Part shown: piece by piece, positions 1-8,282 of the stretch
How the letters are laid out: the number at the start of each line of letters is the position of its first letter
Numbering within the stretch: the stretch's first letter is position 1
DNA from: Umezawaea tangerina
GTDB taxonomy: Bacteria > Actinomycetota > Actinomycetes > Mycobacteriales > Pseudonocardiaceae
Direction of reading: 5' to 3'
Assembly (NCBI RefSeq): GCF_003002815.1
Contig: NZ_PVTF01000014.1
Coordinates: 62,001 to 126,000, forward strand
Length of the DNA: 64,000 nucleotides
Notes under the pieces: generated by a model
Database searches by the model: none
What the model was told of the DNA's origin: nothing
The model's input: only the letters and a program-made list of their open reading frames with translations
Position numbers and translations under genes: made by a program

Positions 1-9
1 GATAGTGAC

Positions 10-3000
10 GTGCAGGAAATCGACTGGATGCGCCCTGGTGGTGCTCCCACGTCACTTCGGCCCGTCCGGATCAACATCGGCTGGGGCGCGGATGCGCTTG
101 AAGTCGCGCTCGCGACGTCGGAGAACGTGCCTCGCATGGATGACGTTCGGCGACTTTGGGCTATGCGCTGGCATCGGCGGGCCGCACCGGTGCTCCTCGT
201 GGTCGGCTACGAGAGGGCCGGTGGTTGGGAGGCGACGGTTTGCGGGCCGGGTGACGATCCAGCGGCCATAGCGGGGCTTGATCTGCGGCAGGTCGACAGG
301 ATCTGCACGGCGGCGTTGGCGGAGGCCAATCCGTCGGCCGCGAGGCGGACTCTGCAACGGCTGTTGGACGGTCTCAAGGACCAGTTGATCGCGGGGTTGA
401 CCAACCAGGGGCTGTTCGCCTCGCACGAACTCCGCCACGGTGTCCCGATCCGTCCCGACTGGCAGGACGCCCGCACCGCCGGTGAGGCGCTTCTCGACAA
501 GACCGGACTCGACCTCATCTCCGGCCTTGGCTACCAGGTCAGCCCGCACGGATCCGTGGCGCAGGTGTTGACGGCGGACGGTAGTAGGCAAGCGGTGGCG
601 GTGCTGCTCCACGAAGAGGAGTTGTTCGACCGGCCCGGTCAGCGATTCGGGACCGTTTCCCCCGTCATGAGGGGCCTGGCCATCGCGCAAGACCAAGGAC
701 TTCACTGGCTCATCGTGGTCAGGGGGACGCAATTGCGCCTCTACCCGGCCAACCCCGATGTGGGCGTCGGTCGGAAGGGGCGGTCTGAGACCTTCGTCGA
801 ACTCGACCTGGCTCTTCTGACGGAGGAGGAAGCGGGCTATCTACCCCTGCTGTTCGCACCTTCCGCGCTCGCCGACAACGGAACCGTGGTCGAGATACTC
901 GCGGCGTCCGTCGACCACGCCAGCGCACTCGGCACCAGACTTCGCGAGCGCGTTTACGTCGACGTGGTCCCGGCGCTCGCTGTCGCCGTCGCCAGGGCCA
1001 TGAAAGCCGATACCGGCTCGGAACTCGACGAGGCGGAGTTGCACGAGGCGTACCACCGCACGCTCGTCATCCTGTTCCGGCTCCTCTTCGTCGCGTACGC
1101 CGAAGATCGCGGGCTGCTGCCGTACCAGCGCAACCCGCGCTACACGAAGAAGGCGCTCAAGAGCTTCGCCCGCGAATTCACGAACAACCCCGTCCTCGAG
1201 TTCGACGCCGAGTCGCACGACCGGTGGGACGACCTCCTGGCGGTCTGGCACGCGGTCGACGACGGCAACCGCGACTGGGGCGTTCCCGCTTACAACGGGG
1301 GCCTTTTCGCCGATGATCCCGAACTGCACCCCTCGGGTGACGCCATCGGTCGCATGCGGCTCACCGACGCGGAGATCGGCCCGGTTCTCAAGGCGCTCGT
1401 CATCGACGTCAGCAGTGATGGTGAACCCGGCCCTGTGGATTTCCGTTCGTTGTCCGTCCGCGAGTTCGGCACCATCTACGAGGGGTTGCTCGAATCCTCG
1501 CTCTCGGTGGCGCCTGGTGACCTCACGATCGACCCCAAGAGCAAGGCATACCTGCCGGCCAAGTCGGGTGACCGCGTCGTCGTCCCGGCCGGGGCGGTCT
1601 ACTTCCACAACGCTTCCGGTGCCCGCAAGGCAACGGGTTCCTACTTCACGAAGGCGTTCGCGGTCGAGCACCTCCTGGACACCGCGCTCGAACCCGCCCT
1701 GGTCGACCACTTGGCGACCGTCGGAAGGCTTCTGACCGCGGAGGACGAGGCGGGAGCCGCCGACAAGTTCTTCGACTTCCGCGTCGTCGACCTGGCCATG
1801 GGGTCGGGTCACTTCCTCGTGGCCGCCATCGACCGCATGGAGAACCGGTTCGCGACGTTCCTCAGCGATCACCCGGTGCCTGCCGTGAACGACGAACTAC
1901 TCCGCCTGTCGCAGGCGGCGGAGAAGGCGCTCGGCGACGCGGGTGGGCAGGTGGAGATCGACATCTCCATGCTCCTGCGCCGCCAGATCGCCCGGCGCTG
2001 CGTCTACGGCCTCGACCTCAACCCGATCGCGGTCGAGTTGGCCAGGCTCGCGATCTGGATCCACACCTTCGTTCCCGGACTCCCGATGTCCTCGCTGGAC
2101 CACGGTCTCCGGGTGGGCAACAGCCTTACCGGGATGGGCACCGTGGACGAGGCGCTGGCCGTCTTCGAACCCAAGGCGGTGGTCGGCCAGTACAGCCTCT
2201 TCGGTGAGCAGATCGTGGACGCGCTCGGGGCGGCGCGGGATCGCCTGGTCCGCGTCGCGCGCACAGCCGAAGCGACGAAAGCGGAGGCGAGGGAAGCTTC
2301 TCGAGCACACGCCGAGGCGATGCGGGAGGCTGCGGACGCCAAGACGCTGCTCGACGCGGCCGTGGGTGTCCGGCTCGGGAGGATTCCTGTGCCCACTGAC
2401 GTCGACGAGGCACTCGCCTCGGGTGCCGCCGAAGTGACGGTCCAGGCCGTACAACGTCTGGGAGCGGTGCACCTGCCATTCTTGTTCCCCGAGGTCTTCA
2501 TGCGCGAGGCGTCGGGGTTCGACGTCGTGCTCGGCAATCCGCCGTGGGAGAAGGTCCGCTGGGAGCCCGCGCCGTACTGGGTCGGTGTCAGTCCCGGCCT
2601 GATCGCGCTTCCTGCCAAGGTCCGCGAAGCGAAGATCGGTGAACTCCGCGCATCGCACCCGCTTGAGGCGGCGCACGAACGAGCCGAGCAGGAGCACCGT
2701 GCCGAACTCCAGGAGTACTTCAAGCGCGGGTTCACCCTCAGGGGTGGGACCCACCTCGAACTGGCCCAGTTGATGTTGGAGCGGGCCTTGAAGGTCTTGC
2801 GCCGGGGTGGGCGCATCGGGCTGGTGCTCCCGCGGCAGAGCATGGTGTTGGCCGGCTGGAAGAACCTGCGGAAGGCCCTGGTCGAAGAGCATGATCTTCG
2901 CCTTGTCCAGGCGCGGAACAACGCGGAATGGATATTCGAGGATGTGCACGCGTCCTACGCCGTTGTTTTCCTCGCAACGGGGCCGTTGACGAACGGACCT

Positions 3001-3987
3001 GTCCGGGTTTGGGTCGCCACCTCTCCTGACGGGATTCGTTCTGCCGCGGACGGCAACGCCATAGAACTGAGCAAGGAGAACATCGAGTCGTACTCCGAGA
3101 CCGACGTCATTCCCTGGTTCGTCGATTCATCCGACAGGGACGTGTTCGACAGGATCCGCGTCCGACCGCGCCTGTCCGACAGCGAAGGGTGGATCACCGG
3201 GCACCACGATGCGCGGTGGGACTTCAGGGGCACTGGGCCGGACAGGGCACTCGCGGTTCATGCGCAGCCGCCTGGTGCTTGGAAAGTCCTGATGACCGCG
3301 CACGTGGACGCGTACGCGTTCGACGCGTCCGCCAAGTTCAAGCAGTCCATCTCGGACCTGGCGAAACTCGTCGCGAAGGGGCGTGGCGCCGCTGTGGGCG
3401 AGGGCGGGTTCGTCCTTGACGACACGCATCCCGTGGTCGTTGTGCGCCACCCGAGTCGGAGTGACGACACGCGCACCCTGATCGCCACGGCCTTACCCGA
3501 GCGGGACGTCCTGCACAACAAGGGGTACGTCCACGCCGTCGCCCATCAACCCGGCACGTCCGCGGAGAGCAAACTCGCGCTGCTGGGGTTGTTGAACACC
3601 AACACCCTCGACTGGTGGGTTCGGAGGTTCGTCGATCGGCACGTGACGGCACCCGTGATCAACCAACTCCCCCTGCCGGACTGGTCGGGTGGTCATATCT
3701 CCGCTGTGGCCGACAGGGTCGCGGTGCTGCTGTCCCGGAACCACTACAGCCGACTGGCGGGCGGTATCGACCTCGACGATCGCCTGCGAGGCGTGTCCGA
3801 AGACCTGACCGGCGCTCAGGACGATGACCTGCTCGCCGTGATCGAGGTCCTCGCCCTCGAGGGTTACGGCTTGACCGCCGAGGACTTCCTCACCATCAGG
3901 AAGGACTTCACCGACAAGGGGCTTTCCCCGCGCCATCTCGACCTGGTGCTGGCGCACCACAAGACGCGTCGCACGAAGGCGGCGTGA
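10..3987 (+). CDS. Eco57I-type adenine DNA methyltransferase (defence-type)
   Basis: A 1325-residue protein that probably methylates adenine in DNA. The SAM-binding motif I is seen as DLAMGSGHFL (about residue 595) and the catalytic motif IV as GNPPWEKV (about residue 840). The long N-terminal half (about 1-550, including LLFVAYAEDRGLLPY) and the C-terminal target-recognition-like part are typical of very large Eco57I/BREX/DISARM-class methylases. Translation is taken from GTG at 10, but the frame is open to the window edge, so the true start could lie upstream. A stop in another frame (TAG at 3-5 or TGA at 6-8) could end an upstream gene of the same operon. The helicase follows after 3 bases, so the two are almost certainly co-translated. 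Codon 1162 is TTA (3493-3495), rare in this DNA. Family assignment is strong; whether it acts as methylase only or with nuclease is inference. Confidence 0.85.
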   Translation: MQEIDWMRPGGAPTSLRPVRINIGWGADALEVALATSENVPRMDDVRRLWAMRWHRRAAPVLLVVGYERAGGWEATVCGPGDDPAAIAGLDLRQVDRICTAALAEANPSAARRTLQRLLDGLKDQLIAGLTNQGLFASHELRHGVPIRPDWQDARTAGEALLDKTGLDLISGLGYQVSPHGSVAQVLTADGSRQAVAVLLHEEELFDRPGQRFGTVSPVMRGLAIAQDQGLHWLIVVRGTQLRLYPANPDVGVGRKGRSETFVELDLALLTEEEAGYLPLLFAPSALADNGTVVEILAASVDHASALGTRLRERVYVDVVPALAVAVARAMKADTGSELDEAELHEAYHRTLVILFRLLFVAYAEDRGLLPYQRNPRYTKKALKSFAREFTNNPVLEFDAESHDRWDDLLAVWHAVDDGNRDWGVPAYNGGLFADDPELHPSGDAIGRMRLTDAEIGPVLKALVIDVSSDGEPGPVDFRSLSVREFGTIYEGLLESSLSVAPGDLTIDPKSKAYLPAKSGDRVVVPAGAVYFHNASGARKATGSYFTKAFAVEHLLDTALEPALVDHLATVGRLLTAEDEAGAADKFFDFRVVDLAMGSGHFLVAAIDRMENRFATFLSDHPVPAVNDELLRLSQAAEKALGDAGGQVEIDISMLLRRQIARRCVYGLDLNPIAVELARLAIWIHTFVPGLPMSSLDHGLRVGNSLTGMGTVDEALAVFEPKAVVGQYSLFGEQIVDALGAARDRLVRVARTAEATKAEAREASRAHAEAMREAADAKTLLDAAVGVRLGRIPVPTDVDEALASGAAEVTVQAVQRLGAVHLPFLFPEVFMREASGFDVVLGNPPWEKVRWEPAPYWVGVSPGLIALPAKVREAKIGELRASHPLEAAHERAEQEHRAELQEYFKRGFTLRGGTHLELAQLMLERALKVLRRGGRIGLVLPRQSMVLAGWKNLRKALVEEHDLRLVQARNNAEWIFEDVHASYAVVFLATGPLTNGPVRVWVATSPDGIRSAADGNAIELSKENIESYSETDVIPWFVDSSDRDVFDRIRVRPRLSDSEGWITGHHDARWDFRGTGPDRALAVHAQPPGAWKVLMTAHVDAYAFDASAKFKQSISDLAKLVAKGRGAAVGEGGFVLDDTHPVVVVRHPSRSDDTRTLIATALPERDVLHNKGYVHAVAHQPGTSAESKLALLGLLNTNTLDWWVRRFVDRHVTAPVINQLPLPDWSGGHISAVADRVAVLLSRNHYSRLAGGIDLDDRLRGVSEDLTGAQDDDLLAVIEVLALEGYGLTAEDFLTIRKDFTDKGLSPRHLDLVLAHHKTRRTKAA

Positions 3988-3990
3988 CCC

Positions 3991-6900
3991 ATGACGAAGC
4001 CATCGGCGGGTACCCGCCCGGAGTTCGCGACGAACGACGAGGCCAAGGGAGACCGCGTCGCCTCAGCGATCAACTCGCTCCTCTCCTACTTGCGTGGGAA
4101 GTGGGTGGAACCTCCCGCACTGGCCATCGCGACCGCTTACTTCAACCCGGCCGGGTTCGGCCTGCTCGCCGAAGAGTTGGAGAAGGCCGGACCGGTGCGC
4201 CTTCTGCTCGGGGCGGAGCCGACGGACGCGGGCCAGCTGTCCCGAGTACGGCCGCTGGGGCGGCGGCAGCGCCGCCGCGGACCGTCCCCCGAGGTGGTTC
4301 GTGCGTTGGAAGGGCACGCGCGATCGCTGTTGGAGGACCGCGACCTGCTCGGATTCACGCTTGAGGCCGACATGGCCGCGCGCCGGCTGGTGGCGTGGAT
4401 CGAGGAGCACCCCGGAGTTGAGGTGCGTCGGTACGAGCGCGGATTCCTGCACGGCAAGGCGTTCATCGTGGAGTCGGACACCACCGGTGTGATCGCAGGG
4501 TCGAGCAACTTCACCTACGCCGGCCTGGCGCGGAACAACGAGTTGAACCTCGGGCACTACCAACCGACCACGGTGGGGCAGGTGCTCGCCTGGTTCGACG
4601 AGCAGTGGGGCAAAGCGATCCCCTACGACCTCGCAGGGCTGTACAAGGCGAGGTGGGAGCCCTATCAGCCGCTGGACGTCTTCCTGCGGATGCTGCACGA
4701 GAACTACGGGGCCGATCTCGAGGACGCGACGGTCGGCTCGAAGCTCGGCCTCACCGCGTTCCAGGCTGACGGCGTGTGGCGGGCCAAGCGAATACTGGAC
4801 CGCCGCAACGGTGTCCTCATCGCGGACGAGGTCGGCCTGGGCAAGACCTACCTGGCCGGGGAGTTGATCTACGAGGCGACCGTGGTGCGCCGCCAGAAGG
4901 TGCTCATCATCTGCCCCGCCACGCTGCGCGACTCCACGTGGACCGGATTCCTGCGCCACCACAACCTCCGTGCCGACGTGCTGTCGTACGAGGAACTCGC
5001 GTCGAACATCGACACGGCGGGCAACCGCACGTCAGCGCTCCAGGACCTCGACGAGTACGCGATGGTGGTCATCGACGAGGCCCACGCGTTCCGCAACAAC
5101 GCCACCAGGCGGGCGGAGGCGTTGCACCGCATCGTCGACTCCAGGGTCCCCAAGGACCTGGTGCTGCTCACGGCGACCCCGGTGAACAACAGCCTCGAGG
5201 ACCTCTACAGCTTGATCATGTACTTCGCCCGCAACGACTACGCGTTCGCCGATGTCGGCATCCCGTCGTTGCGGCAGTACTTCAACAGGGCGATCGCGAC
5301 CGACCCCGACAGCCTGACCGCCCAGCACCTGTTCGACGTGCTCGACGCCACCGCCGTGCGGCGCACACGGCGGTTTGTGAAGAACCACTACAGGGGCGAC
5401 AGGATCCGGGTGAACGGCGTCGAGCAGGAGGTCTCCTTCCCCACGTGCGAGGTGCGCCGCGTCGACTACGACCTCGCGGGTGTGCTGCCCGGCGTGTTCG
5501 ACGCACTGGCTACATCACTGGGAGCCCACGTGGCAGAGGAGATCATGACGTCGACCGTGGCCGCCGGGGTCATCCTCGCCGACATCGGTCAGGTCCTCAC
5601 GATGGCGCGCTACGTGCCGTCCCAGTTCCGGCTCGACGGCGACACCGAGCAGTACGAGGCGCAGAACGCGGGGCTGCTGCGATCGGCGCTGCTGAAGCGG
5701 TTCGAATCCTCGGCGCACGCCTTCCGCAGCACCGTGGCGAAGATGATCACATCGCACGCTCGGTTCCTCAACGCCCTGGAAGCGGGCTACGTGCTCACAG
5801 GGGAGAACCTGCGCGACTTCGTCGCCGTCGGCATGGAGGGTGCCGAAGACTTCCTCGTCGAACTCGAGGACGACGAGGGCACGATGGACGCCTCCAACTA
5901 CGACGTCGACGCCCTCCGCGGAGCTGTCCAGGCGGACCAGGACATCCTGACCTCCTTGCACGACCGGGTCGGCCACATCGATCACACCACCGACCCCAAG
6001 GTCGAACGGCTTGTCGGCGAGCTCGCCACGATCGCCGCTGAGGCCGCCGCGGAGGGCATCGGTGAAGAGGACACCCGGAACAAGCGGAAGGTCCTCGTCT
6101 TCACCTACTTCGCCGACACCGCCGACTACATCCACACCGCCGTCAGGAACGCGGTCATCACCGACGAGCGGCTTCGTGCCTACCGGGATCGCCACGCCAA
6201 GATCTCCGGCTCGGACGGGAGCGATCGCACCGGGGTGATCACCGGGTTCGCCCCTCGCACAGCGGGGGCCGGGGATGAAGAGGACCTGTACGACCTCATC
6301 ATCACCACCGACGTGCTCGCCGAGGGGGTGAATCTGCAACAAGCTCGGCACATCATCAACTACGACCTGCCGTGGAACCCGATGAAGCTGGTCCAGCGGC
6401 ACGGGCGCATCGACCGCATCGGCTCCCTGCACAAGCGCGTGTTCATGCGCTGCTTCTTCCCGGACGAGGATCTCGACCGGTTGCTGGGCCTCGAGGAACG
6501 GCTCCAGCGGAAGCTGAAGCAGGCGGCGGCGGCCGTCGGTGTCGGTACGGTCCTGCCCGGCGTCGACCCGGTCGAGCGGTCGATAACCGAGACGCGCGAG
6601 ATGATCGACAGGATCAAGCGGGAAGAGGCCACTCTGTTCGAGGAGGGCGGCTCCGCGGCCCTGTCCGGTGAGGAGTACCGGCGCAGGTTGGCCGACGCCT
6701 TCAAGAACACCGCCACGAGGACCAGGGTCATCGGGTTGCCGTGGGGTTCGGGCGGTGCCATCGCCCGGCGGAACGCCGACCCCGGTTTCGTGTTCTGCGC
6801 TCGGGTCGGTGATCACGACAGGCCGTTCCACCGGTACGTGCCGCTCGACGAAGACCTGACGACGCGCACCGTCCGGACGGCGGACGGCGACCTGGTGGCG

Positions 6901-7416
6901 GAGATCGTCCGGGACACCCTCGCCTGCTTGAACCAGGCCGATCCCGGTGACCGGGACGCACCCGCGGTCGAGCTCGCGGAACCGATGTACCGGGCGGCGT
7001 TCGACGCGTGGGTCGTCGCACGAGCCGACGTGCATCGGGACTGGTCGCTCCACACGGATCCAGGAAGGCTCTCACCGCCGCTGCCCAAGGTGATGAGGAA
7101 GGCCGTCGAGTACGTCGAGGGACACGGTGCGTTCCTCGGCGAGCGGCAGGACGATCTGGCGTCGCGGCTCAGGGCGCCCTACACGAACAGGGTTCAGCGG
7201 GCTGTCCGCGGTGCACTCGCCCATGACGAGCACGGCACGCCGCAGGAGACCGTCGAACGCATCGCCGCGGTGGCCGACGAATACGGACTCAGCATTCCCG
7301 AACCGCCGATCCCCCTGCCGCCCGCGAACCTCGAGGACGTCCACCTGGTGTGCTGGACGGCGATCGTGCCCGTGCCTGAAGTCGAGTCGGAATCCGAACG
7401 GGAATCAGGAAGCTGA
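3991..7416 (+). CDS. SNF2-type helicase with N-terminal PLD-like domain
   Basis: 1141 residues. The N-terminal 210 residues form a PLD-like domain with one HxK motif (HGKAFIVE, then GSSNFTYAG). The usual Asp of HKD is Glu at the expected spacing, with an Asp two residues on. A superfamily 2 SNF2/RapA-type helicase follows: Walker A ADEVGLGKTYLA, DEAH box VVIDEAHAFRN, motif III LLTATPVNN, motif V TTDVLAEGVNL and motif VI QRHGRIDRIG. Roughly 300 residues of unassigned C-terminal sequence complete it. ATG at 3991 lies 3 bases after the methylase stop. DNA translocases paired with large adenine methylases occur in BREX, DISARM and type I/III-like restriction systems. Here the PLD domain could supply the nuclease that DISARM encodes separately (drmC). 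Function in phage restriction is inference from family and pairing. Confidence 0.85.
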   Translation: MTKPSAGTRPEFATNDEAKGDRVASAINSLLSYLRGKWVEPPALAIATAYFNPAGFGLLAEELEKAGPVRLLLGAEPTDAGQLSRVRPLGRRQRRRGPSPEVVRALEGHARSLLEDRDLLGFTLEADMAARRLVAWIEEHPGVEVRRYERGFLHGKAFIVESDTTGVIAGSSNFTYAGLARNNELNLGHYQPTTVGQVLAWFDEQWGKAIPYDLAGLYKARWEPYQPLDVFLRMLHENYGADLEDATVGSKLGLTAFQADGVWRAKRILDRRNGVLIADEVGLGKTYLAGELIYEATVVRRQKVLIICPATLRDSTWTGFLRHHNLRADVLSYEELASNIDTAGNRTSALQDLDEYAMVVIDEAHAFRNNATRRAEALHRIVDSRVPKDLVLLTATPVNNSLEDLYSLIMYFARNDYAFADVGIPSLRQYFNRAIATDPDSLTAQHLFDVLDATAVRRTRRFVKNHYRGDRIRVNGVEQEVSFPTCEVRRVDYDLAGVLPGVFDALATSLGAHVAEEIMTSTVAAGVILADIGQVLTMARYVPSQFRLDGDTEQYEAQNAGLLRSALLKRFESSAHAFRSTVAKMITSHARFLNALEAGYVLTGENLRDFVAVGMEGAEDFLVELEDDEGTMDASNYDVDALRGAVQADQDILTSLHDRVGHIDHTTDPKVERLVGELATIAAEAAAEGIGEEDTRNKRKVLVFTYFADTADYIHTAVRNAVITDERLRAYRDRHAKISGSDGSDRTGVITGFAPRTAGAGDEEDLYDLIITTDVLAEGVNLQQARHIINYDLPWNPMKLVQRHGRIDRIGSLHKRVFMRCFFPDEDLDRLLGLEERLQRKLKQAAAAVGVGTVLPGVDPVERSITETREMIDRIKREEATLFEEGGSAALSGEEYRRRLADAFKNTATRTRVIGLPWGSGGAIARRNADPGFVFCARVGDHDRPFHRYVPLDEDLTTRTVRTADGDLVAEIVRDTLACLNQADPGDRDAPAVELAEPMYRAAFDAWVVARADVHRDWSLHTDPGRLSPPLPKVMRKAVEYVEGHGAFLGERQDDLASRLRAPYTNRVQRAVRGALAHDEHGTPQETVERIAAVADEYGLSIPEPPIPLPPANLEDVHLVCWTAIVPVPEVESESERESGS

Positions 7417-7443
7417 TTTCACGGTACGGAGCGGAGGATTGGT

Positions 7444-7473
7444 GAACCCGGTTCAACGAAGTGAGCCGGGTTC
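7444..7473 (+). terminator. Candidate hairpin after the helicase gene
   Basis: An 8-bp inverted repeat (GAACCCGG at 7444-7451 and CCGGGTTC at 7466-7473, 14-base loop) lies 27 bases past the helicase stop. There is no U-tract, as is common in actinomycetes. The AT-richer stretch 7480-7560 that follows is the likely promoter zone of the response-regulator gene. Confidence 0.45.
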
Positions 7474-7582
7474 GCCTATCGCCGCGGTTGAATTACCTCT
7501 TTCGAGTGGAATATCCATCCTTTGTTACGTTTTCCGCCGCTGATCCGACTTCTTTTGTACACGACTCGGAGGAAGGTGGCTG

Positions 7583-8245
7583 GTGATCACGATCGCGGCT
7601 GTCGACGACCATCCGCTGATTCTGCACGGACTGGGGGCCTACTTGGCGAAATTCGCGTCGGACGTGACGTTGCGCGCGGTCTACCTGTCGGTTTCGGAGC
7701 TGTTGGCGAATCCACCGGTGCCGGAGGTGGTGCTGCTCGACCTGCTGCTGCCGGGGGAGCCCGAGGTCGCTGACAACGTGCGCAGGCTGCGCGAAGCCGA
7801 CGCGCAGGTGGTCGTCTACACCTCCGACACCCGACCTGGATGCGTGCACCAGGCGTTGCGAGCCGGGGCGCTCGGGTTGGTGTTGAAGGGAGATCCCGAG
7901 GAGCGGCTGGTCGACGCGATCCGGGCCGCGGCGGCCGGGGAGAGCGCCCATTCCAGCAGGCTCGCGCACGCGATCATCGAGGACCGGCGTGCGTTCATCC
8001 AGCTGCCGCAAAGGGAACGCGATGTCCTGACGCTGATCGCGAAAGGGCTTCCCCGCAAGCTGGTCGCGAAGGAACTCGGCATCAGCGAAAAGACGTTGCC
8101 GACCTACCTGAGTCGCGCGAGTGAACGCTACCGGGACGCGCTCGGCATTCCGGTGCCGCCGAGTCCGGGTGAGACGGTCGCGTTCGCCTTGGAGGACGGG
8201 CACATCGAGTTGTCAGCCGACCGGCCGCTTCGTGACGAGCCCTGA
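7583..8245 (+). CDS. NarL/LuxR-family response regulator
   Basis: 220 residues. An N-terminal receiver has the acidic pair D8-D9, the phospho-acceptor D53 (VVLLDLLLPG) and the conserved Thr/Ser (VVVYTSDT, about residue 76). A C-terminal LuxR-type helix-turn-helix follows (about 133-180, with ERDVLTLIAKG and VAKELGISEKT). GTG at 7583 is preceded by GGAGGAAGG. It sits directly upstream of a sensor kinase gene on the same strand, so the pair forms a two-component system whose stimulus cannot be read from the sequence. The HTH reads KTLPTYLSR where VxxHxxx is more usual, so its target specificity may be atypical. The position between a restriction-like operon and a nucleotide cyclase suggests, without proof, a role in an accessory island. 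Confidence 0.85.
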   Translation: MITIAAVDDHPLILHGLGAYLAKFASDVTLRAVYLSVSELLANPPVPEVVLLDLLLPGEPEVADNVRRLREADAQVVVYTSDTRPGCVHQALRAGALGLVLKGDPEERLVDAIRAAAAGESAHSSRLAHAIIEDRRAFIQLPQRERDVLTLIAKGLPRKLVAKELGISEKTLPTYLSRASERYRDALGIPVPPSPGETVAFALEDGHIELSADRPLRDEP

Positions 8246-8282
8246 CACGTCTCGCACCTACCTCTACGGCGTAGAGCGGGGT

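Noticed and set aside
10-7416. Naming the first operon DISARM or BREX
   Set aside because: drmA/drmB or brxC/pglZ homologues are not visible; the upstream part is cut off, so only the two component families can be stated.
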